A DNA stretch of 36,167 nt from an uncultured Bacteroides sp. Its GTDB lineage: Bacteria > Bacteroidota > Bacteroidia > Bacteroidales > Bacteroidaceae. Location of the stretch: contig CALADS010000020.1 of the NCBI GenBank assembly GCA_937890825.1, forward strand, positions 1 to 36,167, written 5' to 3'. A program made the translations under genes and the position numbers. The notes under the pieces were generated by a model. The model did no database searches, was not told where the DNA came from, and saw nothing but the letters and a program-made list of their open reading frames with translations. Positions 1 through 8,874 of the stretch are shown here, one piece after another (position 1 is the first letter of the stretch; the number at the start of each line of letters is the position of its first letter).

Positions 1-90
1 CAGAACAAACAACTACGGCACAATAACGCTGGTTCAAATGTAAAAATAATTTTGAGTACCTACTTAGTAAAATATAAATAGCATAAAATT

Positions 91-119
91 TTTGTGATTA
101 CGTATTTTTTGTACCTTTG
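91..119 (+). promoter_or_regulatory. Bacteroidota-type promoter of the aminotransferase gene
   Basis: TTTG at 91-94 is followed after 17 bases by TACCTTTG at 112-119, which fits the Bacteroidota -33/-7 pattern (TTTG, about 19 bases, TAnnTTTG) with a slightly short spacer. Transcription would begin near 125, leaving about 120 bases of leader before the ATG at 244. The promoter lies upstream of a possible TTG start at 163, so it does not decide between the two starts. Confidence 0.6.
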
Positions 120-243
120 CCATAGTTGAGTTAATATTGAATTAGGCAAGTAACGGGGAGCATTGAATTGCTCTGTGCAAACCCTGTTTCATAATAGCTC
201 AACATCAACAATAAGTCATCACCTACATAATTACGATTTGAGT

Positions 244-1443
244 ATGCCAAGTATTTCTGATAGAGCTATTGTCATGCCGGAATCACCTATCCGCAAATTG
301 GCTCCTTTGGCCAGTGCTGCCAAGGAGAGAGGTATTCATGTGTATCATCTTAATATCGGCCAGCCAGATGTACCTACCCCTGAAGCGGGATTAGACATAC
401 TGCGTCACATTGACCGCAAAGTGCTTGAATATAGTCCTAGCCAAGGATTTCGTAGCTATCGTGAGAAACTTACACATTATTACGAAAAATATCGTATCCA
501 TCTTACACCAGATGATATTATCATAACGGCTGGTGGATCAGAAGCTGTGCTATTTGCATTCCTGTCGTGCTTGAATCCCGGTGATGAAATCATTGTACCT
601 GAGCCAGCTTATGCAAACTATATGGCATTTGCCATATCAGCCGGTGCAAAAATTCGCACAATAGCTACAACCATTGAAGAGGGATTTTCACTTCCAAAAG
701 TTGAAAAATTTGAGGAATTAATTAACGAAAAAACCCGTGCCATCCTCATTTGCAACCCCAACAACCCAACAGGCTATTTATATACACGCCGTGAAATGAA
801 TCAAATCCGCGATTTGGTAAAAAAATACGATTTATACCTTTTCTCGGACGAAGTTTATCGCGAATTTATCTATACAGGATCACCCTACATTTCCGCATGC
901 CATCTTGAAGGTATAGAACAGAATGTTGTGCTTATTGATTCTGTTTCTAAAAGATACAGTGAATGCGGCATCCGTATTGGAGCGCTCATTACCAAAAATG
1001 CAGAAGTCCGTCAAGCTGTAATGAAATTCTGTCAAGCACGTCTAAGCCCTCCCCTACTTGGTCAACTCGTAGCCGAAGCGTCTATGGAAGAACCCGAAGA
1101 CTATGCTCGTGAAGTATATGACGAATACGTAGACAGAAGAAAATGCCTTATTGATGGTTTAAACAGAATTCCAGGTGTTTACTCACCAATTCCAATGGGC
1201 GCTTTCTACACTGTAGCTAAATTACCCGTTGATGATGCCGAGCAATTTTGCGCCTGGTGTCTTACAGATTTTGATTATGAAGGAGAAACCATTATGATGG
1301 CTCCTGCAGCAGGATTCTACACTACCCCAGGTGCAGGAAAAAATCAGGTACGAATTGCATACGTATTGAATAAAGAAGACTTACAACGCTCATTACTCGT
1401 ATTGCAAAAAGCACTTGAAGCATATCCCGGACGAACAGTTTAA
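244..1443 (+). CDS. Pyridoxal-phosphate aminotransferase, class I/II
   Basis: A 399-residue fold-type I aminotransferase, cytoplasmic, expected to move an amino group between an amino acid and a 2-oxo acid using PLP. Visible landmarks are the substrate-side motif LNIGQPDVPTP (37-47), the cofactor-binding NPNNPTG (171-177), the SDEVYRE segment with the Asp that contacts the PLP ring nitrogen (D202), and the Schiff-base lysine in SVSKRYSECGIRIG (K236). Length is normal for the aspartate/aromatic aminotransferase group; the exact substrate cannot be told. The frame is open upstream to a TTG at 163, but ATG 244 is preferred because the preceding 27 codons resemble no aminotransferase N-terminus. 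It is a single gene with its own promoter and a hairpin at 1492-1542. Confidence 0.9.
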   Translation: MPSISDRAIVMPESPIRKLAPLASAAKERGIHVYHLNIGQPDVPTPEAGLDILRHIDRKVLEYSPSQGFRSYREKLTHYYEKYRIHLTPDDIIITAGGSEAVLFAFLSCLNPGDEIIVPEPAYANYMAFAISAGAKIRTIATTIEEGFSLPKVEKFEELINEKTRAILICNPNNPTGYLYTRREMNQIRDLVKKYDLYLFSDEVYREFIYTGSPYISACHLEGIEQNVVLIDSVSKRYSECGIRIGALITKNAEVRQAVMKFCQARLSPPLLGQLVAEASMEEPEDYAREVYDEYVDRRKCLIDGLNRIPGVYSPIPMGAFYTVAKLPVDDAEQFCAWCLTDFDYEGETIMMAPAAGFYTTPGAGKNQVRIAYVLNKEDLQRSLLVLQKALEAYPGRTV

Positions 1444-1491
1444 GCAAAATCTGAAACCTTCTATTCCTAAAGTTTTGTTTCATAAATAGAC

Positions 1492-1542
1492 GGTTGCACT
1501 TGTACAGATTGAAAAATCCAACCAATCAGTACAAGTGCGACC
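1492..1542 (+). terminator. Stem-loop downstream of the aminotransferase gene
   Basis: The arm at 1492-1505 pairs with 1529-1542 over 14 positions with one G-U wobble. A further 5-bp inner stem (1507-1511 with 1523-1527) extends it. The following sequence is T-rich but has no pure T-run, so it may act as a terminator or as a 3' stabilising hairpin. Confidence 0.6.
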
Positions 1543-1685
1543 TAATTATTTAAATTCAGACACATATTCTTTGACAAAATCATAGATAAAAAAGCCACAA
1601 TATGTAAGCATAAATTGCAACGCCCACTTATATAATAGAACTATAACAATTATAGAATAACATATCTCACTCAACTTACAAATAT

Positions 1686-2945
1686 ATGCTCTCACTTTTT
1701 TTAGCTAAACGTTTTTTCCTAAAAGGTGATGTAAACAATGAGAACAGACGAAAAGCATCAGCTCCTGCCATAGTTATAGCCACTGCTGGAATTGCCATTG
1801 GCTTAGCAGTAATGTTGATATCTGTTTGCATTGTACGAGGATTTCAAAATGAAGTACGCAACAAACTGGCAGGCTTTACGTCGCATATTGAAATTGTGGA
1901 TCAACGCATTTATTCCTCACCCGAGAATTATCCACTAATAACCGATCAAGCATTGATTCAGCAGGTTTCAAGAACCCCAGCAGTCAAGCATGTCCAACGC
2001 TTTTCACAAAAACTTGGTATATTCAAGACAAACGACAATTTTGCAGGCATAGCGCTGAAAGGTATTGGCGAAGAATACGATGTATCATTCCTTAAAAATT
2101 ACTTGATTGCAGGTAAAATACCACAGATTAAAAAGGGAGAATCCAGTAACCAAATCGTTATATCTAACTCATTAGCCAAACTCTTAAAGCTTAAAGTTGG
2201 TGACAAGGTTTACAGCTATTTTTTCTCTGAAACCATAAAACAACGTCGCTTTACCATTGCTGGTATTTACGACACGCACATTCCCCAATTTGATAAGACT
2301 TTTGTACTGACAGACATTTACACAGTCAATAAACTAAATGACTGGACTGAAAATCAAAGCAATGGTCTTGAGGTTAAACTAAATTCTTATGACGATTTAC
2401 AAACAGCCCAGTCTGCATTGGTACATCAAATAGGAGGAAAAGCCGATCAAAATGGAAATCCATATTCAGTAATTAGCATAAAAGAAAATCCTCGTACCAT
2501 ATCAATGTTATCATGGCTTGACCTTTTGGACGTTAATGTACTGGTCATACTTATTATTATGGTAATTGTGGGAGGATTTACGATGGTCAGTGGTTTACTT
2601 ATTCTTATATTAGAACGGACACGAACTATTGGCATACTGAAAGCATTAGGAGCTACAAATACCCGCATACGTCATACCTTTCTTTGGTTTGCATCCTTCA
2701 TTATAAGCCGTGGTTTAGTTATCGGAAATGCAATAGCTTTCCTTTTAATAGCCCTACAGTACTGGTTTCACATCATACACCTCGATCCTGAAACATACTA
2801 CGTAGATGCAGTACCTGTAGAAATACATTTAGGATGGATATTGGCTGTAAATCTATTTGCCTTAGTAATTACCATACTTTCGTTGGTAATTCCAAGTTTT
2901 CTCATATCGAGAATACAACCGGCCAAGGCTATTCAGTTCGATTAA
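1686..2945 (+). CDS. ABC transporter permease, LolE/FtsX-MacB type
   Basis: A 419-residue inner-membrane protein with the classic four-helix plan of LolC/LolE and MacB-like permeases. An N-terminal amphipathic start (LAKRFFLKGD) leads into helix 1 (about 27-50). A large periplasmic MacB_PCD-like domain follows (about 55-275), then three C-terminal helices (about 283-310, 335-358 and 382-410). The FtsX-core segment ERTRTIGILKALGAT is the coupling-helix signature of this family. Members extract lipoproteins or drive periplasmic processes together with a separate ATPase. No ATPase gene is adjacent, so the partner must lie elsewhere, as is common for LolE-like genes in Bacteroidota. The start is ATG 1686; no recognisable -7 box precedes it. 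Confidence 0.85.
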   Translation: MLSLFLAKRFFLKGDVNNENRRKASAPAIVIATAGIAIGLAVMLISVCIVRGFQNEVRNKLAGFTSHIEIVDQRIYSSPENYPLITDQALIQQVSRTPAVKHVQRFSQKLGIFKTNDNFAGIALKGIGEEYDVSFLKNYLIAGKIPQIKKGESSNQIVISNSLAKLLKLKVGDKVYSYFFSETIKQRRFTIAGIYDTHIPQFDKTFVLTDIYTVNKLNDWTENQSNGLEVKLNSYDDLQTAQSALVHQIGGKADQNGNPYSVISIKENPRTISMLSWLDLLDVNVLVILIIMVIVGGFTMVSGLLILILERTRTIGILKALGATNTRIRHTFLWFASFIISRGLVIGNAIAFLLIALQYWFHIIHLDPETYYVDAVPVEIHLGWILAVNLFALVITILSLVIPSFLISRIQPAKAIQFD

Positions 2946-3008
2946 ACTTAAAATGTAAATAGCCTATAACTCTATGAACTAAAGTAATAACTTAAGATTT
3001 ATGTCAAG

Positions 3009-3050
3009 AGCTGTGCCATAACCATCGTTTATGGCACAGCTTTCTTTTTC
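3009..3050 (+). terminator. Rho-independent terminator after the permease gene
   Basis: A perfect 13-bp stem (3009-3021 with 3029-3041) with a 7-base loop is followed by a T-rich tail (TTCTTTTTC). One arm with its T-tail recurs imperfectly about 90 bases downstream (ATGGCACAGCTTT at 3119-3131). Confidence 0.85.
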
Positions 3051-3211
3051 ATACACTCTACGAGCCTCAACAACACCACAAACCAGAAACTAAGCCATAG
3101 TTCTCGTAGGAAATGTTAATGGCACAGCTTTTCTAATAGTGAAATAATATTAACGCAAAATATCCTCTACCCTATCTGCCAACAGTCATTATAGACAGGC
3201 AGAAGCACCTT

Positions 3212-3301
3212 GTGAAAATTTATTCCGAGACTCTTGAAATTAGTTCCGAGCTAGTTCGAATTAGTTCCGACCTTGTTGAAATTAGTTCCGAGACTTTTTA
3301 A
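3212..3301 (+). repeat. 21-bp tandem repeat, copy A, open in one frame as heptapeptides
   Basis: Four imperfect units spaced exactly 21 bp share the core ATTAGTTCCGA (3218 divergent, then 3239, 3260 and 3281). Read on this strand from a GTG at 3212, the units give heptapeptides of the form ISSELVE, ending at a TAA (3299-3301) after 29 codons. The same repeat, in opposite orientation, sits at 35943-36047. No ATG precedes it: the frame is open back to 3143 without one. It could be an intergenic minisatellite, a degraded coding fragment, or a very short peptide gene. Confidence 0.75.
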
Positions 3302-3762
3302 ACAAACAAGGAACTACTGATAATCAGCGCTTTCACGAACGATACAAGGTCTGTTTCCCAACCAACTGTTTCACCCTAAATTTAGTACAGATACCAGCGA
3401 CCATAATTAGTATTTATTCAGAAATTTGTTAAAGCCAAGACAAACCACAAAAGCAATGATAACGATTCTACCACCAATTTCAATCCCTGCAATTTTCAAC
3501 AACTACCCATTGTCAATTCTCAATCTTTTATTTGTACATCTCATATATTGAAGGAGCAAGATTTGAAAAAATTATCTACCAACAAATGTTTTAACACCCA
3601 TTAACGGGGGGGGTAAAGCAAATAATTTGTATATTGCGGCCGAAATCTTAACCATAACTGGAATTATACAGAAAGAACCAAAACCCATTTTTATAACGGG
3701 CAACCTGTAAATACCCTATGCATGATTGAACAATTAAGTGATAACCATTTAAAGCAATACCT
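3302..3762. other. Intergenic stretch without a recognisable gene
   Basis: No open frame of convincing composition is seen on either strand. The only notable element is a run of eight G at 3606-3613. The permease terminator lies before this stretch and the lemA-like remnant after it, so this is the likely left edge of the accessory region. Confidence 0.6.
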
Positions 3763-3933
3763 ATGACAATACCGATTACGTTTGCGGTGACTATGGCCGT
3801 TGTTCTCCTTCTTTTCCTTTGGGGTGTTATAACCTCATACAGCCTGATTGCAACACGTAATCGGGTAAAACAATGCCGTAGTGCCGTTTGTGTGGTACTC
3901 ATGCAACGCAATAATCTAATATACAATATGTAG
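3763..3933 (+). pseudogene. Truncated LemA-family gene start
   Basis: A 56-codon frame has an N-terminal membrane helix (about residues 6-24) followed by SLIATRNRVKQ and VLMQRNNLIYN. This matches the conserved opening of LemA proteins: one helix, then Y-N-x-L-x-x-x-R-N-x-V-K, then V-x-L-x-x-R-x-x-L-I-P-N. LemA proteins run to about 180-200 residues; this one stops at TAG 3931-3933, exactly where the helical-bundle domain should continue. Neither other frame resumes the family pattern, so the rest appears deleted. The reading as a lemA remnant rests on motif memory only. A genuine short membrane peptide is the alternative. Confidence 0.5.
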
Positions 3934-3979
3934 CAGCGATTTCCGTCACAATCTCATAGAGCGTGGCCGAAATCGCTGC
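3933..3979 (+). terminator. Hairpin directly after the lemA remnant
   Basis: The 11-bp perfect inverted repeat GCAGCGATTTC / GAAATCGCTGC (3933-3943 with 3969-3979) has a 25-base loop. The downstream TTGTTTAT is a weak T-tract. It could terminate transcription entering from the left, insulating the operon starting at 4023. Confidence 0.5.
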
Positions 3980-4022
3980 GTTGTTTATATGACTAACTAC
4001 ATCCATCCTAATACCTACACGT

Positions 4023-7000
4023 ATGAATGCAGATTTAATCAAACAAATAAGTGAATGGCACGATGCTGATGAGCATCAAGCAATTATAGAAACTTTGGAA
4101 CAACTTCCCGAAGCAGAACGCGACTTTCAAGCAAAGAGTCTGTTGGCCAGAGCATATAACAACCAGAACGCGTATGCCAAAGCTGAAGAAGTGTTGGAAT
4201 CGATTCGTCTGGAAGGCGAGGATGATGCGCTTTGGAATTTCAGATTGGGCTATGCACTGTATTACCAAGACCGCGAACGGGAGGCTTTACGCTATTTTAC
4301 CAAGGCTGCTGCACTTGACCCGGAAGATCCTGATGCGCCACTATTTATCCGGTGGTGTAATCTTTATCATCCCTTGACAAAGCGCGTAGAGGAGTTTTGG
4401 AATTGGTTTGTAGAAAATGAGAAAAAACTCTCAAGCATGATGCAACCAAAGTCCAATGAAGAAACCAACGATTTTATGTCATTTGTCAGTGAGGGAGTTC
4501 AGTTGATTTCCGAACACGCACGATTCAACATTGGGGGCGACCATGAATTTACTTTTTCGGTAGAAGGTTGGCCGGACCTCTTTGTAATCTATCCTTATGT
4601 AATTTCGCGTATGCCCGAATGTTTGAAAGGCAAATGGAAGTTTTTCCCATTCAATCAGGGTACAGATACTTCATTTGGCTTCAAAATGTTTGACACGAAC
4701 TTCGAGTTGGGCAACATTCAGGTACTGCCATCCTATAATGAAGAAAGCAGCGATTTCCACATCAAGTATTACGATCCGGGATTTGACAATTTGTCTGTTG
4801 AACAGGCTGAAGGTGCTTTCCGTGTGATGCTCGACCTCGTATTAGGCGAGGGCGTATCGGTGAAGTACATCCGTACAGTAGAAATGGCTGATAAAAGTGA
4901 CAAGCGCATGATTGCTTTATCACAGTTGAAAAAGCATATTGAAAAGACAGTGAAAGCCAACGGCAAAGAATTTTTTGAAAATCCAAAGGACCTTTACACA
5001 GGTTACCACTTAACACCCAAGGATAGCAAGGAACTGCGTGCCGACGTGATGTTTGGAATAACTTGTATGGAATCGCTTGTCGCTGAATACGACAGTCAAT
5101 CTACTGAAATTTTCGATCACGCCAATAGTTTCGGTGCGCAAGCAATCTTCCTGGTATTCCGAAACCATCAGGACGGACAGGCTACATTGAATTTCCGTCA
5201 TGACTTGGAAGATCGCATTACAGACGAAATTCTGAAGCCCCATAACTTAGGACAGATTATAGGCGGTGCAACGGGTACTGACTATAGCTACATCGACCTG
5301 TTCGTGTTTAACATTCATTCATTCCTTCAAGAGGTACTTCCCCTTTTGGAAGCATACCCGGATTATTCGTTCTATGCAGCAGACTTTATCAGCGACGGGG
5401 ATATACGTAAATTGACAGAAGCTGATAGCGAGATAGAACCTTATACTGCTGAAAATGCAGAGGAGTTTTTCGCCGCAATCGAACAATGGAATGAGCGCGA
5501 AAGCTATTCCAAGTGTATCCGAATCCTGGAGCGCATTCCCGAAGTGGAGCGTAACTTTGAGGTTATCATGCGATTGGTACGAAGCTATGAGAACTATGCC
5601 ATTTTGGGTGATCACGGCAAGGAGCCGGAAAATGATAAACAGGAAATGGCTCTGAACAAGGCCTTAGAATTGTTGGAATCTGTTCGCAATGTCGGCGAGA
5701 ACGAAGCTACGTGGAACATGCGTATGGCTTATGCTCATCAGTATCTTCCGGGACAGAAAGAGCAAGCCTTAGCTTATGCTAAAAAATGGGCTGAACTGGA
5801 TCCGGAAGACGAAAATGCACAATTAGTGATAGAGGAATGCAGTAGTACGTCAAAGAACGAGTCGGAAACTGATTGTGAAGAAAACAAGCCGGGAACGTTT
5901 GTCGGATTTGCGCTCTTGGCAGACGAAAATTGGAATCGGGAAAAGTTCATCCATGACCTCAAAGAGCAATGGAATATAGAAGCTTGTGAAGAAGAGGACG
6001 AATCACAGCAGGATGACGTTCTAGTATTTAATATAGGCAAGATGATGGCGGCAGTTAGTTTAATGCATTACCCCGTTCCTCATGGAGAAGCTGCAGAATG
6101 TGCCAAGAACAATTACATGTGGCCCGAGGCTGAGCAAGTAGCACAAGCGCATCAGGCGCACTTGATGGTGGCTGTACTTGGCAAAGAGGAAAACCTGATT
6201 GAGCGGGGTAAACTGTACGTAAAACTGCTTTCAGTTTGCTGTCTGCAAAAAAACGTCACGGGCATCTATACCAGTGGTGTCGTTTTCCAACCCCATCTCT
6301 ATGAAGGTTTTGCCGGTATGATGAAGGATGACCGCTTGCCTATCTTCAACTGGATTTGGTTCGGGCTTTATCGCACCGAGAAAGGCGTAAGTGGCTATAC
6401 TTATGGTATGGAATGTTTCGGTAAGGACGAAATGGAGGTGTTGGACGTCGACGCTGAACCCTCTGAAGTGAGAGACTTTTTGACAAGCATGGTGGGCTAT
6501 GTTCTGGAATATGATGCAGTGCTCAATGACGGTGAAACCATTGGCTTCTCTGCTGACGACAAACATTCCATCACTCGGAATAAGGGAGTTGCTCTGCCTG
6601 ATAAAATGACATTGAAAATCTCATTCGGAAATGTAAACAAGGTAGTTGAGGAAGCTGAGGTAGCAGATACACCTGAAACGTCAGACGACGATGTTGACCA
6701 AGTGATGGACAATGTGGGATACGACGTGCAGAAAATAGAAGAGAAAGGGTTGAGTGTAGATCCTATCACGGCTTACAATCATGTAGCCATCTATCTGCGA
6801 TGGTGCATGGAAAACAACCTGATGAGCGATGATTTTCTGAAGCAGTACGGCGATGTGGTTCATAGCGTTAAAAACAATGCTGCGAATGTAGACCTGCGTT
6901 TGTTTATCAAGGAAAAGTTGAACGGAAGTTTGACTAAAGCCTTGTTTAACAAAGAGGGGCGTTCCTTTGCTGATTACTACTATGGCTGGTATTATGGAGC

Positions 7001-7937
7001 GAATGAGCATCCCTTCTTCCCGGGAGACATTGACAACTATGCTTTAGAGTATTTCGGAGCAGAAAGGTATCATTCCGACGAATTCAAGGAAGAGGCATAC
7101 CTGTTCATCCCATTTGACAACGAGTATTACCAGCAGATGGCGCAGCTGATGGACCGACGGTTTGCCAATTGGCACGGTCAGCAAATTGACCAATCTACAG
7201 CAAAGCCCTCAGAACTGGCATCTGCCTTTATGGATTACCTGGATTGCGAGTGTACGTACTTTCCGTCTATGCGCGATGACGATCCCATTATGGCAGCCTA
7301 TAGTTACGCCAAACGTTTGGGAGTAAGGGAAGGTTATGTGCCTGTTCTGATTAAAGTGGATGAAACATTATGGGAATGCTTGATTGAGAATTCAGATGCG
7401 AGCTGTGAAGATGCCGATGCGTACGACTTTAATTGGGAGGAAGTAGAAGCCTATCGTAAGGAAATGTTGGAAAATCCGGCGAACGATGGAAAATCCATTC
7501 TTGAAAACTTGACTGGTGAAGATTATCAGGAGCAAGATGAAGAAATGCAAGGAGGATTCAATAACCATCGCTTTTCCAGCTATTGGGATGCCGAAACCAA
7601 CATGACTTATCCATTGATTCTCGCCCGAATTCCCGTTAGCGAACCCTGGCAGATTTTTGCCTATCTGCCTTTTGGTGGCTGGAATGATTGTCCGTCGACT
7701 CCCGAACTGATGGCTGTTTCGAAGTATTGGTATGAGCAATATGGTGCCGTTCCAAGCGTCCTGACGCATGACGAATTGGAATACGAGCTTCCCACACCTG
7801 TATCAAAAGAATGTGCAAACAAAGTCGCGATACAGCAATATGCTTTTTGTCCCGACATGGATCAGAACTATGATAGCGTAGGTTGTCTGGCCGACACATT
7901 GCGTCAATCCAAAATATGGTATTTTTGGTGGGATTAA
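4023..7937 (+). CDS. Giant TPR protein with DUF4261 and DUF4253 domains
   Basis: A 1304-residue soluble protein with no signal peptide or membrane helix, probably a cytoplasmic scaffold. Regions in order: TPR-like helices (about 5-115); a domain I cannot name (about 120-460); a second TPR block (about 475-605) that clearly duplicates the first, for example AALDPEDPDA versus AELDPEDENA; DUF4261 (about 625-868, with FGLYRTEKGVSGYTYGM and DGETIGFS); an acidic linker; a region resembling DUF7832 (about 893-1047, AYNHVAIYLRWCMENN); and DUF4253 at the C-terminus (about 1065-1304, YLPFGGWNDCPS and the ending WYFWWD). These domains have no established activity. The gene heads the run of seven. Its base composition is between the AT-rich flank and the G+C-rich genes that follow, so it may have a separate origin. 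No -7 box was found upstream. Confidence 0.85.
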   Translation: MNADLIKQISEWHDADEHQAIIETLEQLPEAERDFQAKSLLARAYNNQNAYAKAEEVLESIRLEGEDDALWNFRLGYALYYQDREREALRYFTKAAALDPEDPDAPLFIRWCNLYHPLTKRVEEFWNWFVENEKKLSSMMQPKSNEETNDFMSFVSEGVQLISEHARFNIGGDHEFTFSVEGWPDLFVIYPYVISRMPECLKGKWKFFPFNQGTDTSFGFKMFDTNFELGNIQVLPSYNEESSDFHIKYYDPGFDNLSVEQAEGAFRVMLDLVLGEGVSVKYIRTVEMADKSDKRMIALSQLKKHIEKTVKANGKEFFENPKDLYTGYHLTPKDSKELRADVMFGITCMESLVAEYDSQSTEIFDHANSFGAQAIFLVFRNHQDGQATLNFRHDLEDRITDEILKPHNLGQIIGGATGTDYSYIDLFVFNIHSFLQEVLPLLEAYPDYSFYAADFISDGDIRKLTEADSEIEPYTAENAEEFFAAIEQWNERESYSKCIRILERIPEVERNFEVIMRLVRSYENYAILGDHGKEPENDKQEMALNKALELLESVRNVGENEATWNMRMAYAHQYLPGQKEQALAYAKKWAELDPEDENAQLVIEECSSTSKNESETDCEENKPGTFVGFALLADENWNREKFIHDLKEQWNIEACEEEDESQQDDVLVFNIGKMMAAVSLMHYPVPHGEAAECAKNNYMWPEAEQVAQAHQAHLMVAVLGKEENLIERGKLYVKLLSVCCLQKNVTGIYTSGVVFQPHLYEGFAGMMKDDRLPIFNWIWFGLYRTEKGVSGYTYGMECFGKDEMEVLDVDAEPSEVRDFLTSMVGYVLEYDAVLNDGETIGFSADDKHSITRNKGVALPDKMTLKISFGNVNKVVEEAEVADTPETSDDDVDQVMDNVGYDVQKIEEKGLSVDPITAYNHVAIYLRWCMENNLMSDDFLKQYGDVVHSVKNNAANVDLRLFIKEKLNGSLTKALFNKEGRSFADYYYGWYYGANEHPFFPGDIDNYALEYFGAERYHSDEFKEEAYLFIPFDNEYYQQMAQLMDRRFANWHGQQIDQSTAKPSELASAFMDYLDCECTYFPSMRDDDPIMAAYSYAKRLGVREGYVPVLIKVDETLWECLIENSDASCEDADAYDFNWEEVEAYRKEMLENPANDGKSILENLTGEDYQEQDEEMQGGFNNHRFSSYWDAETNMTYPLILARIPVSEPWQIFAYLPFGGWNDCPSTPELMAVSKYWYEQYGAVPSVLTHDELEYELPTPVSKECANKVAIQQYAFCPDMDQNYDSVGCLADTLRQSKIWYFWWD

Positions 7938-7969
7938 TCGATTCGTTTCACAATCAAAAGCATTTCAAT

Positions 7970-8845
7970 ATGAATCAAGTATTTCAACAAGACCTAAATA
8001 CAAAGGAACTGCAGCCCGGAGGACCTTTACTTATAAACCTTCTGTTCAAGGAACCGGTTGAATTCCCGGACACGCAGAGGGTGGCCGATGTATGCCGGAA
8101 GCATTTCGGCAATGTAGAATGCCGCGAAGGTGATGACAAGTCTGTCTTCATCACCGCTTTGGATCACATGGTGGAGTTTGAGGACGGGAAAGCACCCGTG
8201 CTGTTCCTGATGACTTCGTGCATGGACTTTGACGGAAAGACCGTGGACGACTTCACCCGGAGCCAGATGTGGGACTGTCAGGAGAGCCGTGACCGGATCC
8301 TTGAGGAATGCCGGTACAGTATGCTCGCTACAGACTTCCTTGCCCGCGGCCTGTCTTCTCTGGAACGCACCAACCTGGAAATGGACTACCTTGAAGCGCT
8401 CGCCGAACTGTTCCCGTCCTGCGAAGCGTTCTTCTTCAGCGGCAGTGGGAAACTGTTCGAGGCGGAGGAAATCCGCGGCAATCAGATAGAAGGTCCTGAC
8501 CGGTTCATCCGCTATGCCGTAAACGTCCGTTTCTTCACGATTCAGGGTTCCGACGACATGCTGGTCGATACACTCGGGATGAACACGCTGTTCCTGCCTG
8601 ACCTACAGTACCACTTCCGCGGACTTGATCCGAACTGGGTAGTGAACCATGCCTACAACGTGGCCTCCTATCTGCTTACAAGCGGCAATGAAATAGACTC
8701 GGGAGAAACCGTCGATGGAATCAAAGACGGTTATATGGACCGCAGCATCCAGTGGAAATGCCAATACGAAGACGCGCTGATACAGCCCAAACGTCCCGTA
8801 CTTGACATCAACACGGGAGAATATGCAGCCGGGAACAGGGAATGA
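7970..8845 (+). CDS. DUF4261-like protein, paralogous to part of its neighbour
   Basis: A 291-residue cytoplasmic protein. The N-terminal part (PLLINLLFKEPVEFPD) and the C-terminal part (DTLGMNTLFLPDLQ, then ASYLLTSGNEIDSGETVDGI) follow the same pattern as the DUF4261 region of the preceding 1304-aa protein, including the signature GET-[IV]-x-G. It therefore looks like a free-standing, diverged version of that domain. The frame is open to 7883, inside the previous gene, but ATG 7970 falls just after that gene's stop and begins the recognisable sequence. From here base composition rises sharply towards G+C. Function is unknown. Position ties it to the SWIM-DUF5691-MoxR-DUF5682-VWA genes downstream. 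Confidence 0.75.
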   Translation: MNQVFQQDLNTKELQPGGPLLINLLFKEPVEFPDTQRVADVCRKHFGNVECREGDDKSVFITALDHMVEFEDGKAPVLFLMTSCMDFDGKTVDDFTRSQMWDCQESRDRILEECRYSMLATDFLARGLSSLERTNLEMDYLEALAELFPSCEAFFFSGSGKLFEAEEIRGNQIEGPDRFIRYAVNVRFFTIQGSDDMLVDTLGMNTLFLPDLQYHFRGLDPNWVVNHAYNVASYLLTSGNEIDSGETVDGIKDGYMDRSIQWKCQYEDALIQPKRPVLDINTGEYAAGNRE

Positions 8846-8874
8846 TTTACCAATGACCAATTAACTTGTTGCGT

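Noticed and set aside
163..243. Longer N-terminus of the aminotransferase from TTG 163
   Set aside because: The 27 extra codons show no similarity to the family, and the ATG at 244 gives the usual start.
3648..3926. 92-codon minus-strand frame
   Set aside because: The plus strand of the same stretch carries the LemA-like pattern, which explains the open antisense frame better.
3934..4022. Continuation of lemA by frameshift after the TAG
   Set aside because: Neither of the other two frames shows the conserved LemA bundle sequence, so a simple frameshift or nonsense mutation does not explain it.
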